64,000 nucleotides of DNA from Blautia_A aquisgranensis (lineage in GTDB: Bacteria > Bacillota > Clostridia > Lachnospirales > Lachnospiraceae). Below are positions 27,578 to 36,125 of this stretch, piece after piece. Made by a program: the position numbers and the translations under genes. The stretch is taken from NCBI RefSeq assembly GCF_040096615.1, contig NZ_JBBMEJ010000014.1, positions 1 through 64,000 of the forward strand, given 5' to 3'. Under the pieces are notes generated by a model, which saw only the letters and a program-made list of their open reading frames with translations, had not been told where the DNA came from and did not search any database. Numbering within the stretch: the stretch's first letter is position 1; each line of letters starts with the position of its first letter.

Positions 27578-29038
27578 ATGAAAAATAAACATAAACCAGA
27601 TCCGAAGAAGCTGGTAGGAACCATCAGCAAAAAGCATCTGAAAAACGGTTCCTACAGCATGGCTATGGCAGCAATCTTTATTGTGATCGTGGTTGTGATC
27701 AATATGATCGTAGGTGCCATTCCATCTAAATATTCACAGCTGGATGTAAGTTCATCCAAGCTTTATACCATTGGTGATGAGACAAAAAAAGTTCTGAAAG
27801 CACTGGATAAAGACGTTACTATTTACCAGATCGCACAGAGCGGATCAGAGGATGAGACGATCTCCAATCTTCTGAAACGTTATGAGGATGAATCAAAGCA
27901 CATCAAGGTCGAGGTAAAAGACCCGGTTGTAAATCCGAAATTTGCTTCGGAGTATACAAGCGACGATCTGGCAGCGAACAGTCTGATCGTAGTATGCGGA
28001 GACCGTAACAAGGTCATCAAATACAGCGATATGTATTCCACATCTGTTGATTATAATACCTGGCAGCAGACAACCACAGGCTTTGACGGTGAAGGACAGA
28101 TCACAAGTGCACTTGGATATGTAACTTCTGAGAACCTTCCGGTACTTTATACACTGTCCGGTCATGGCGAGAAGGATCTGGATTCCAGCTTCAAGGAGGA
28201 TATCCAGAAAGCCAATATCGACATCAAGGAGCTGAATCTTCTTATAGAAGGAAAGGTTCCGGATGACGCAGACTGCCTGATGATCACTTCTCCGACAAGC
28301 GATATTTCCGAGGAAGAAAAAACAGAGATTCTTGATTATCTGGAAGCTGGCGGAAAAGCCATGATCTTCTCAGATTATACACAGGAGGATCTTCCGAACT
28401 TCGATGCAGTTCTTGAAAACTATGGTGTAAAACGTGCAGAAGGAATTGTATTCGAGGGAGACAGCCAGCATTACGGAATGCAGATGCCGTATTATCTGGT
28501 ACCGACTGTCAACAGCACAGATGCAAGCTCTGAGACAGCTTCTGCAGGATCCTATGTACTTGCTCCGTATGCACAGGGAATTCAGAAAACAGATGACGTG
28601 AGAGACACAGTAACTATCGACAGTATTCTGACAACCTCTGACAAAGCTTACTCTAAGACGAACATGCAGAGCACACAGATGGAAAAAGAGGACGGAGATA
28701 TTGAAGGTCCGTTCGATCTTGGCGTGGCGATCACAGAAAAACTGGATGGTGACAAGGAAACACAGATCGTTTATTATTCCACAGCAAATCTGATGGAGAG
28801 CCAGGTAAATCAGATGGTATCCGGTGGAAACGAGAAGCTGCTTCTGGAATCCTTAAGCTGGATGACAAACACGGATGAGAGCAGTTCTGTTTCCATTCCG
28901 TCCAAGAGCCTTGAGACTACAAGCCTGACAGTTACAGATTATGATGCGGCATTCTGGAAGATCTGTACTATTGGTCTGATCCCGGGAGTGTTCCTTGTTG
29001 CAGGATTTTTAATCTGGCTTAAGAGGAGAAAAGCATAA
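27578..29038 (+). CDS. GldG family ABC auxiliary protein
   Basis: The 486-residue protein has one transmembrane helix near residues 24-48 and one at the C-terminus (about 460-480). The large middle domain faces outside. SSSKLYTIGDETKKVLKALD and the long fold with LYTLSGHGEKDL are typical of the GldG/ABC-transporter-auxiliary family. The N-terminal 25 residues are basic. It starts behind AGGGGGTG and its stop overlaps the next start. Confidence 0.88.
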   Translation: MKNKHKPDPKKLVGTISKKHLKNGSYSMAMAAIFIVIVVVINMIVGAIPSKYSQLDVSSSKLYTIGDETKKVLKALDKDVTIYQIAQSGSEDETISNLLKRYEDESKHIKVEVKDPVVNPKFASEYTSDDLAANSLIVVCGDRNKVIKYSDMYSTSVDYNTWQQTTTGFDGEGQITSALGYVTSENLPVLYTLSGHGEKDLDSSFKEDIQKANIDIKELNLLIEGKVPDDADCLMITSPTSDISEEEKTEILDYLEAGGKAMIFSDYTQEDLPNFDAVLENYGVKRAEGIVFEGDSQHYGMQMPYYLVPTVNSTDASSETASAGSYVLAPYAQGIQKTDDVRDTVTIDSILTTSDKAYSKTNMQSTQMEKEDGDIEGPFDLGVAITEKLDGDKETQIVYYSTANLMESQVNQMVSGGNEKLLLESLSWMTNTDESSSVSIPSKSLETTSLTVTDYDAAFWKICTIGLIPGVFLVAGFLIWLKRRKA

Positions 29039-30567
29039 TGAAAAAATCAACGAAACTTGTTTCCGCTGTTGTTGTACTGGCAGTTCTCGGCGGCGTTTAT
29101 GTAGGAATAAATTCCTATGTATCGAAAGAAGAGAGTGCGGGAAGCAGCAGCGAAGAGGAAAGCAAAACAGAGGTGTTTTCCGTGAAAACGGATGACATCA
29201 AATCCCTGGAATTTATCATAGATAAGAAGGATACGACTTTTGAGAAAAAAGATGATTCCTGGGTAAAGAAGGATGAGACTGCTTTTCCGGTAAATCAGAC
29301 AACGCTTGATTCCGCAGCGTCTGCCTTGGAAAAAGTAGAAGCAGACCGTGTCCTTGAAAAAGTAGATGATCTTACGGAATATGGACTGGATTCACCGTCC
29401 AATTCCGTAACAGTTACCACAGCTGACGGAACAACGAAGTTCAACATTGGAGATGAAAATACTTCTACAAATCAGTATTACATTTCCAGAGATGATGAAG
29501 ACAGCACCGTATATGTGGTAGCAGCAGATACGGTAACACCGTTTATGAATTCTCTTTATGATTATGCACAGGGAGAGGATTTCCCGACGATCGATTCTTC
29601 TACAGTGGAGAAGGTTCAGGTTAGTGAGGATAAAGATTCTTATGTGCTGGAAGAAAATTCCGACGGTGCTACCTGGGATGTTTCTACAGACGGTAGCAGT
29701 GATAAAGAAACCGCAGATACCACAGCAGCAGGAAATGTAACCTCCGGACTTGGAAATTTCGCATTTGATGAGTTTGTAAATTATAATGCGGAGGATCTTT
29801 CCCAATATGGCCTTGATAAGCCGTATGCGACGATTACAGTGGATTATCAGGAAGAGGCGGAGGAAGATTTATCAGAAAGCGATTCTGAGGCCTCTGAGAG
29901 CGTTTCAGAGGATAGTGGCGCAGACTCTTCAGACGGCAGTTCTTCTGATGAGAAGAAGACTACGACTGTAGATAAGCAGCAGGTAATCTACGTAGGTGAT
30001 GAAGCCGGTGATGACAGCAGATATGTAACGGTAGATAACAAACAGGTTTACACAATGTCTACAGATACATTAAGTGCGGTGATCGATAAAAAAGCTTCGG
30101 ATCTCTGGTCACTGATCGTTAATTATCAGTCCGTAAAAACACTGGATCAGCTTCAGGTTACTTACGGAAATGAAACAAGTACTGTAAATGTTTCACGTGA
30201 AACATCCAAAGATGATGACGGAAATGAGACAGAAACAACGACTTACAAGCTTAACGGCGATGAGATCGACAGTACAACATTTACAACCTTCTACAATAAG
30301 CTTATAAATATGGCAGGCCAGAAACGGCTTACAGATACGTATACACCTGCTACAGATCCGGAAATGACGGCAGTGTTTACGGATACAGATAATAACCAGA
30401 CAACAGTTACTTTCTACACATATGATACGAACTATTATGCAGTTATTGTTGGAAACAAGGTATTCCTTGTAAACAAGATGACAGTAAAAGAAATGTTCAC
30501 AGCATATGAAACACTGACAAACGGTGGAGCAGAAGCTACAGCGACACCGACAGCAGAAGCGGAATAA
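29038..30567 (+). CDS. DUF4340 domain-containing membrane-anchored protein
   Basis: The 509-residue protein has an N-terminal hydrophobic anchor (residues about 7-25) and a large outer part with repeated DUF4340 units. Each contains a 'tfekkddsWvkkdetafpv'-like strand set followed by YGLDSPSNSVTV or YGLDKPYATITV. A Ser/Glu/Asp-rich insertion lies at about residues 275-315. It is the last gene of the Gld-type operon. A perfect parS site lies inside its coding sequence at 30189-30204, read as NVSRET. Confidence 0.88.
   Translation: MKKSTKLVSAVVVLAVLGGVYVGINSYVSKEESAGSSSEEESKTEVFSVKTDDIKSLEFIIDKKDTTFEKKDDSWVKKDETAFPVNQTTLDSAASALEKVEADRVLEKVDDLTEYGLDSPSNSVTVTTADGTTKFNIGDENTSTNQYYISRDDEDSTVYVVAADTVTPFMNSLYDYAQGEDFPTIDSSTVEKVQVSEDKDSYVLEENSDGATWDVSTDGSSDKETADTTAAGNVTSGLGNFAFDEFVNYNAEDLSQYGLDKPYATITVDYQEEAEEDLSESDSEASESVSEDSGADSSDGSSSDEKKTTTVDKQQVIYVGDEAGDDSRYVTVDNKQVYTMSTDTLSAVIDKKASDLWSLIVNYQSVKTLDQLQVTYGNETSTVNVSRETSKDDDGNETETTTYKLNGDEIDSTTFTTFYNKLINMAGQKRLTDTYTPATDPEMTAVFTDTDNNQTTVTFYTYDTNYYAVIVGNKVFLVNKMTVKEMFTAYETLTNGGAEATATPTAEAE
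30189..30204. other. parS: parS site 1 (inside the DUF4340 gene)
   Basis: TGTTTCACGTGAAACA is a perfect 16-bp match to the canonical ParB-binding palindrome. It lies within coding sequence, as chromosomal parS sites often do. Confidence 0.95.
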
Positions 30568-30578
30568 GAGAAATAAAG

Positions 30579-30621
30579 AAAACCGGAAATCTCCAGAGAT
30601 GAAGATTTCCGGTTTTTTATT
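30579..30621. terminator. Bidirectional terminator between convergent genes
   Basis: AAAACCGGAAATCT pairs with AGATTTCCGGTTTT, followed by more T on the plus side and a T-rich tail on the minus side. It serves both the Gld-type operon and the YhgE/Pip gene. Confidence 0.92.
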
Positions 30622-30685
30622 TTTTATATATCTAACAGAAGGTTCGGGGGAGCTTCTGTCAGTGACTTAAGTTGATGCTTAATGA

Positions 30686-33600
30686 TTAAGCAAGACCTCT
30701 TTCTTCCAGCCAGTCGAAAAGAACGATCTTATCTTCTTTCTTTCTCTTGGCCATATGATTGAACTGAAGGATCGTCAGGATTGTGAAGATCACAAACAGT
30801 ACAGCCATTACGATTACGGAAGTAGTAATGCTTCTGCCACCACTGATCGTTGCACGGAATGCATCGACTGTGTAGGTGAATGGCAGGTATGCGTGGATCT
30901 TTCCGACAAATTCCGGAGAAATCTCAACCGGATAAGTTCCGGCAGATCCTGCAAGCTGAACTACCATGAATACCAGCATCAGGAAGCTTCCTACTTTACC
31001 AACGGTAATGTTGAAGAAGTACATGATGGATGTAAATGTCATGGATGTCAGGCAGGCGAACAAGATCGTCTTGCCCATCTCGGCAGGTGTAAATCCATTA
31101 AACTGATGTAACAGCAGGATCAGGACAATTCCCTGAAGAATTGCAACCGGATAAAGTACGGAAGCTTTGCTTGCCCACCATGCAAAACCGGATTTCAGTT
31201 TGCCCTTGTACTGAGCCAGAGGATACATCAGGCAGAATGCCAGTGCACCAACCCAGAGACCTACAGACATCATGTAAGGTGCCATTGCGTGTCCGTTGTT
31301 CGGAACATCGGTAAGTTTACTTTCATCGCTTACAACAGGAGTTGCAAACATCTTGATCGCTTCATCACTTGCAGAATTGTCTTTTACTGTATCTGCGCCA
31401 TCGCTAAGGCTTGTTGTCAGTGTTTCAGAACCATCCTGCAGTTCTTTCATACCATCTCCAAGCTTCTTGGAACCATCATAAAGCTGAGAAGCACCACTCT
31501 GAATCTGAGAAGCACCATCTGTCAGTTTCTTGGCACCGCTGTTAAGTGTAGTATTATTGCTTACAAGTTTCTTTGTACCACTGAGAAGTGTAGAGGTACC
31601 GTTTGCTAATGTTTTAGTACCGTTTGCAAGAGTAGTAGCACCGCTTGCAAGAGTTTTACCTCCGGTAGAAAGCTGACCGGTTCCGCTGGTAAGAGCAGAA
31701 CTGTTAGATGCAAGAGTTGCAACACCATCAGTGTATGTTTTGATACCTGCTGTCAGAGTCTTAGAACCATCTGCCAGCTGGGAAGCGCCACCATTAAGAG
31801 TGGTGTTATTGTCTACAAGCTTCTTGGTACCATTGTGAAGAGTAGTAGTACCATTTGCTAATGTCTTAGTACCGCTTGCAAGAGTAGCAGCACCGCTTGC
31901 AAGAGTTTTAGCTCCTGTGGAAAGCTGACTGGTACCATCGGTAAGAGCGGAGCTGTTTGCGGCAAGAGTTGCAACGCCGTCGGTATATGTTTTGATTCCG
32001 TCTGTCAGTGTTTCGGAACCGTCTGCCAGCTGAGAAGCACCGGATTGAACCTGTGGAAGTGCACTGGTGATCTGTTTTCCGGCTGTTTTCAGGTTCTTTG
32101 CACCATCTGTCAGTTTCTTGTTGTTAGCAGTTAACTGATCAAACCCTTCATTCAGGGCTTTAATTCCATCAGCAGCATCCGGGAAGGATGTTGTATTTGT
32201 TTCAAGAGTCTGAAGTCCTGCGGAAACCAGTTGTACTCCGTTGTTTACTAATTTAGCACCGTCATAAAGCTGATTAACTCCGGCAGAAAGGGCTGATACC
32301 AGATTTGGGGAAAGTCCTTTTGTTTTTTCAGCGAGCTGAGAAGCACCTTCAGCCATCTGGTCTGCGCCTGTGTTCATGGCAGCAGCACCGTTATTCATGG
32401 TAGTAGCGCCATCGTTAAGTTTAGAAGCGCCATCATTCAGAGAAGAAACGCCACCTTTCAATCCATCAGAGATCTGAGACAGTCCGGCAGCTGCGTCATT
32501 GAAACTGGAAACGGTATCATTCAGACTTGCCTGTGTATCGGAAAACTTCTGGGATACATCAGCTGCCAGCTGGGAAACCTGATCTGAATAATTACTCATA
32601 TAGGAACCATCTACATCTGTCGTACCTTCGGCGGTACCATACAGGGTATTAATCACATCGTTGAGGCTTTCGGCTGAAATAGTTCCTTCTTCGGATGCAG
32701 ACTGCTGAATTGCCTGAAGAGTAGCAGCAGCATTGTTCATGGTATCCCGGGCAGTGCCGATTTTGGTATTGGCATCGGAAAGTACTTCACCGGTAGTCTG
32801 ACCGTATCCGGAAAGAAGATCATTGATCTGACTGCCAACACCGGAGAACTGTTCGCCTGCAGCCTGTACTGCAGGAATAAGGCTCTGGGAAATACTTGTG
32901 CTTACTGTAGTTGCGATACCTGCGGCTTTGTCAACATATCCTGTAGCATCTGTGATGCCATTTGCAGCATCTGTGATGCCATTTGCAGCATCTGTCATAC
33001 CGTTTGCAGCATCTGTCATACCGGCGGATGCGTCTGTCATGCCCTGATGTGCTGTGGAAAGACCGTTTGCCAGTTCCTTGAGAGACTCTTCTGTTGTGCT
33101 GCCTTCCAGAGCAGAAACGTTGTCGCTCAGATCTTTCAGTCCATCTTCCAGACTCTGGGTTCCGGATACAAGTGAAACAGAGCTTTCAGTGCCATTAGTT
33201 ACGGCTGCATTCAGTTTGGAAATACCATCGGAAACATCGCCAAGTTTTTCAAGACCGGAAAGCTGTTTTGCGCCTTTAGCCAGTTTATTTGCACCATTAA
33301 CATAAGCAGTTGTTCCATCTGCAAGAGTATTAGCACCGCTTACATACTGTGAGGCACCACTGGAAAGAGTATCAATGCCTTCGCTTAATGCCTTGGCACC
33401 TGATTCCAGGCTGCTTGCACCGGTTTTTAATGCCTCAGAGTTTTCATTAAGCTGATCAACACCAGCGGTGTACTGCTGAACACCTTTATCCAGTGCGTCA
33501 ACACCCTCTGTAAGTTCAGGAACTTTTTCTGTAAGAGTGCCAACACCACTGTCCAGCTGTTTCGCACCATCATCCAGATCCTTGGCACCACTGTCAACCT

Positions 33601-34555
33601 GAGCGACACCATCAGTATAGGTTTTCAGTCCTTCACTTAATGATTTTGCACCGGATTCCAGACTGCCTGCACCGCTGTTCAGTGCATTGGAGTTCTCATC
33701 CAGCTGATCAACACCAGCGGTGTACTGCTGAACGCCTTTGTCAAGAGTATCAATACCGGATGTCAGCTCCGGTACTTTAGCGGTAAGAGAAGAAACACCG
33801 CTGTCCAGCTGTTTTGCGCCACTGTCAAGGGATTTTGCACCGCTATTGACCTGAGAAACACCGTCGGTATATGTTTTGAGTCCTTTGGTAAGGGTTTCAG
33901 AACCACTTACGAATGTAAGAGTACTTGTGGAAAGTTTCTTCAGGTTTTTGGTAATTGTTTTATTACCATCAGCTGCTGTATCCAGTCCGCCTTTAATCTT
34001 TCCGGATCCGTCTGCAGCTTCCTGCATGCCGTCACCTGCTTCTGAGATAGAATCAAAAACTGTTTCGGTGTAGGTTTCGGTAACCTGGGATGCGATGTTA
34101 TCGCGAAGCTTCAGAATAGCTGTTTCACTGAGTTTGGAAGCAATGTAGTTGGTTCCGGGGTTGGTCTCATAAGTCAGCTGCATCTGCTTCGGATTCTCAT
34201 CCATTACAGTAGAAGCATTTTTTGAGAAATCTTCCGGGATCGTGATAACCATGTAATAGGTTCCGTTTGCCAGTCCGTCCTCAGCTGTCTTGCTGTCTAC
34301 GATGTTAAATGCCATTGAGTCGTTGTCTTTGAGCTCATCCGTCAGATCTTTACCTATACTTAGCGTCTTGCCATTGTACTCGACAGGTTTATCTTCGTTT
34401 ACCACGGCCACCGGCAGGTTATCCACGCTTCCATAAGGATCCCACATGGATTTCAGAAACAGGCCTGCATAGATGATCGGGATAACGATGATGGCAATTA
34501 CTACGATAAGCATAAGCTTGTTACGAAGTAAGCTTTTCCATTCGTTTTTGATCAT
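30686..34555 (-). CDS. Giant YhgE/Pip-type membrane protein with 84-residue repeats
   Basis: The 1289-residue protein has the YhgE/Pip N-terminus: one helix at about residues 11-35, then a DNLPVAVVNEDKPV segment. Its C-terminal ~220 residues contain about five helices like ABC-2 membrane domains. The middle, about residues 185-1070, is a very long Gly/Ala/Thr/Leu-rich helical rod of NGAxxLxDG-type units. Residues 226-309 and 310-393 are near-identical 84-residue repeats; a second unrelated pair of the same period lies at about 31535-32038 on DNA. The family includes the lactococcal phage infection protein and is often seen with type VII secretion. Function here is unknown. Confidence 0.9.
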   Translation of the reverse strand: MIKNEWKSLLRNKLMLIVVIAIIVIPIIYAGLFLKSMWDPYGSVDNLPVAVVNEDKPVEYNGKTLSIGKDLTDELKDNDSMAFNIVDSKTAEDGLANGTYYMVITIPEDFSKNASTVMDENPKQMQLTYETNPGTNYIASKLSETAILKLRDNIASQVTETYTETVFDSISEAGDGMQEAADGSGKIKGGLDTAADGNKTITKNLKKLSTSTLTFVSGSETLTKGLKTYTDGVSQVNSGAKSLDSGAKQLDSGVSSLTAKVPELTSGIDTLDKGVQQYTAGVDQLDENSNALNSGAGSLESGAKSLSEGLKTYTDGVAQVDSGAKDLDDGAKQLDSGVGTLTEKVPELTEGVDALDKGVQQYTAGVDQLNENSEALKTGASSLESGAKALSEGIDTLSSGASQYVSGANTLADGTTAYVNGANKLAKGAKQLSGLEKLGDVSDGISKLNAAVTNGTESSVSLVSGTQSLEDGLKDLSDNVSALEGSTTEESLKELANGLSTAHQGMTDASAGMTDAANGMTDAANGITDAANGITDATGYVDKAAGIATTVSTSISQSLIPAVQAAGEQFSGVGSQINDLLSGYGQTTGEVLSDANTKIGTARDTMNNAAATLQAIQQSASEEGTISAESLNDVINTLYGTAEGTTDVDGSYMSNYSDQVSQLAADVSQKFSDTQASLNDTVSSFNDAAAGLSQISDGLKGGVSSLNDGASKLNDGATTMNNGAAAMNTGADQMAEGASQLAEKTKGLSPNLVSALSAGVNQLYDGAKLVNNGVQLVSAGLQTLETNTTSFPDAADGIKALNEGFDQLTANNKKLTDGAKNLKTAGKQITSALPQVQSGASQLADGSETLTDGIKTYTDGVATLAANSSALTDGTSQLSTGAKTLASGAATLASGTKTLANGTTTLHNGTKKLVDNNTTLNGGASQLADGSKTLTAGIKTYTDGVATLASNSSALTSGTGQLSTGGKTLASGATTLANGTKTLANGTSTLLSGTKKLVSNNTTLNSGAKKLTDGASQIQSGASQLYDGSKKLGDGMKELQDGSETLTTSLSDGADTVKDNSASDEAIKMFATPVVSDESKLTDVPNNGHAMAPYMMSVGLWVGALAFCLMYPLAQYKGKLKSGFAWWASKASVLYPVAILQGIVLILLLHQFNGFTPAEMGKTILFACLTSMTFTSIMYFFNITVGKVGSFLMLVFMVVQLAGSAGTYPVEISPEFVGKIHAYLPFTYTVDAFRATISGGRSITTSVIVMAVLFVIFTILTILQFNHMAKRKKEDKIVLFDWLEERGLA
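31535..32038 (-). repeat. Two tandem 252-bp coding repeats in the YhgE/Pip gene (pair B)
   Basis: Units 31787-32038 and about 31535-31786 each encode an 84-residue block beginning ASQLADGS and containing IKTYTDGVATLA. They differ at scattered positions. The period equals that of pair A. Confidence 0.85.
32940..33030 (-). repeat. Short tandem 21-bp repeats in the YhgE/Pip gene
   Basis: Five to six copies of a 21-bp unit encode the seven-residue phrase MTDAANG / ITDAANG. This is a slippage-prone spot inside the rod. Confidence 0.85.
33377..33880 (-). repeat. Two tandem 252-bp coding repeats in the YhgE/Pip gene (pair A)
   Basis: Units 33629-33880 and 33377-33628 encode residues 226-309 and 310-393, both beginning LKTYTDGV and containing LDKGVQQYTAGVDQL. 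Confidence 0.9.
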
Positions 34556-35067
34556 ATTACCTATCCCTTTCTTATTTAGTTTTCTTTTATTTCTAAAATG
34601 TATAACGTTCCGGGCAATTCATATTCTGAAAAAGTTTCTGTCGATATATCAATGCCAGGTTCGTTGCAGTTGAATAATCAAACTTTGTTCCAGTAATAGC
34701 TTTAAAATCTATTAATCATATTGAATTCTATTAATAGTTTTTAAATCCATTATCAAACAAAGTGTTGATTTTCTTTACGCGATGTATTATACTAAACACA
34801 TAACACAGATACAACCATTAAAAAATTACTAAATGTAGATTAATAGACAAAAATATAATAAATGTCTAAAAATAATAAAAAACAGTATTAAAAACAAAAA
34901 ATATATTTTAACAAAATATATATGGTTATAGCATTCAGGAAAACTATCGGATCAAACTGGATTTATAGCGATGCAATATTTATTGGAACACTATAATCTT
35001 TTAATACATTAATTTTACGTTTACTATGACATAAACAGGAAAGAGATTACGATTGGGGGAAATTGAG
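34556..35067. promoter_or_regulatory. Divergent promoter region with TCTATTAATC operator-like repeats
   Basis: This 512-bp AT-rich gap separates the YhgE/Pip gene from a divergent TetR gene. TCTATTAATC occurs at 34708-34717 and, inverted, at 34838-34847; TCTATTAATAG is at 34727-34737. TAGACA (34844-34849) and TGTCTA (34863-34868) form a further inverted pair with 19 bp between arm starts. These are candidate TetR operators. I see no gene. Confidence 0.5.
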
Positions 35068-35658
35068 ATGGCGGAAAAAGTTGACAGAAGAGTGCGTAAA
35101 ACAAAGGCTCAGCTTCGCGCGGGACTGGCGCGTCTTATGCAGAAAAAAAGTATTAAAGAAATCACGGTGAAGGAACTGGTAGAAGAGGTAGATATTAACC
35201 GTTCGACGTTTTATCTGCATTATACAGATATTTATCAGATGTTGGAATCTGTTGAGGGAGAACTGATGGATGAGATCACACATCTGATTGCAGACTATCC
35301 GCTGGATCCTCTTAATAATAAAGAGAGCTCTTATCCGTTTATTGAGCAGATATTTACGATCCTGGATAATAATAAGGATATTTGTATTGCACTTCTCGGA
35401 AAAAATGGAGATATGGCTTTTGTGAATCGAATTGAGAAACTGATCGCAGAAACGGTATTGCATCGCTTATCTATTAAGCTGCCAAAAGATAATCGAGACA
35501 TTGAATATGCGTATGCGTTTTGCCTTAATGGCTGCGTGGGAATGATCAAGACCTGGCTTTCATCAGATAATCAGGAATCTACACAGCATATGGCAGAGCT
35601 GACGCATAAACTGATTGATAATACGACACATATGTATTTAGAACAGGCTTTGAGATAG
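35068..35658 (+). CDS. TetR/AcrR family regulator
   Basis: I start at the ATG at 35068 (GGGGGAAA upstream), giving 196 residues. The N-terminal DNA-binding domain is clear: RKTKAQLRAGLARLMQKKSI, then the helix-turn-helix ITVKELVEEVDINRSTFYLHY. The C-terminal half is helical and fits the TetR_C group found beside YhgE/Pip genes. Divergent placement suggests it controls the giant YhgE/Pip gene and itself. The ligand is unknown. Confidence 0.93.
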   Translation: MAEKVDRRVRKTKAQLRAGLARLMQKKSIKEITVKELVEEVDINRSTFYLHYTDIYQMLESVEGELMDEITHLIADYPLDPLNNKESSYPFIEQIFTILDNNKDICIALLGKNGDMAFVNRIEKLIAETVLHRLSIKLPKDNRDIEYAYAFCLNGCVGMIKTWLSSDNQESTQHMAELTHKLIDNTTHMYLEQALR

Positions 35659-35800
35659 TAAAAATAGACGATTTTATTTGCTTGACAGGAATAAAATGAA
35701 CAACATAAATATTCCCATCATTTCAAGTGTGCAGGACACTAAGTGATGGGAATATTTGCGCTAATGAGGATAGGTAAATTTGAGATTAAAACAAAATAGA

Positions 35801-35834
35801 TCATGAGTGTGTTTCACGTGAAACACACTCATGA
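35801..35834. other. parS: parS site 2 within a 34-bp perfect palindrome
   Basis: The core TGTTTCACGTGAAACA lies at 35810-35825. Nine further bases on each side (TCATGAGTG and CACTCATGA) continue the symmetry, giving a perfect 34-bp palindrome. Confidence 0.95.
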
Positions 35835-35851
35835 AAATCAAAAAGCTATAT

Positions 35852-35902
35852 AAAAACAGTGCTTATACTTTTTTCTAAATAATGGTATAAGCACTGTTTT
35901 TT
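35852..35902. terminator. Bidirectional intrinsic terminator
   Basis: AAAAACAGTGCTTATAC pairs with GTATAAGCACTGTTTTT. A and T runs make it functional on both strands. It separates the TetR gene from the leftward alpha/beta hydrolase gene. Confidence 0.9.
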
Positions 35903-35916
35903 GAGAACAAAAATTT

Positions 35917-36037
35917 TAACCGAATCAAGTAAGTCCCCTGCTTCAATTGCGAGGAGCAATAAGCAGTGGGTGGGACTTACTTGTATCAGGAGGGGTACAA
36001 GCTCCTCCTGATAAACTGCGGAGCAGTTATTCGGTTA
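35917..36037. repeat. Structured element folding as a four-way junction
   Basis: A closing stem TAACCGAAT/ATTCGGTTA (35917-35925 with 36029-36037) encloses three stems. They are CAAGTAAGTCCC/GGGACTTACTTG (35926-35937 with 35972-35983) with inner CTGCTT/AAGCAG and ATTGC/GCAAT stems; TATCAGGAGG/CCTCCTGATA (35984-35993 with 36004-36013); and AACTGC/GCAGTT (36014-36019 with 36023-36028). The helices abut with no unpaired base at the junction. It could be a structured RNA, a cruciform-forming site or a miniature mobile repeat. Confidence 0.85.
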
Positions 36038-36125
36038 TGAGCAAGTAGCGAAAGCGGATTGCGAATATCCGATTGACTCGGATCAAGTAAGTCCCTTGCG
36101 GGATTACGAAAATATTCGATTGATT
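36038..36125. repeat. Partial second copy of the structured element
   Basis: GATCAAGTAAGTCCC at about 36081-36095 repeats the GAATCAAGTAAGTCCC arm of the preceding element. CGAATAT (36062-36068) and ATATTCG (36112-36118) close around it, with small ATCCG/CGGAT and GTCCC/GGGAT stems inside. The element runs up to the stop codon of the hydrolase gene. Confidence 0.6.

Larger units (their letters stand above)
35659..35916. other. Intergenic region with large hairpin, parS and terminator
   Basis: After the TetR stop there is a long hairpin (35708-35757: AAATATTCCCATCA with TGATGGGAATATTT, plus an inner AGTGT/ACACT stem), then parS site 2, then a strong bidirectional terminator. No protein gene is visible. 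Confidence 0.7.
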
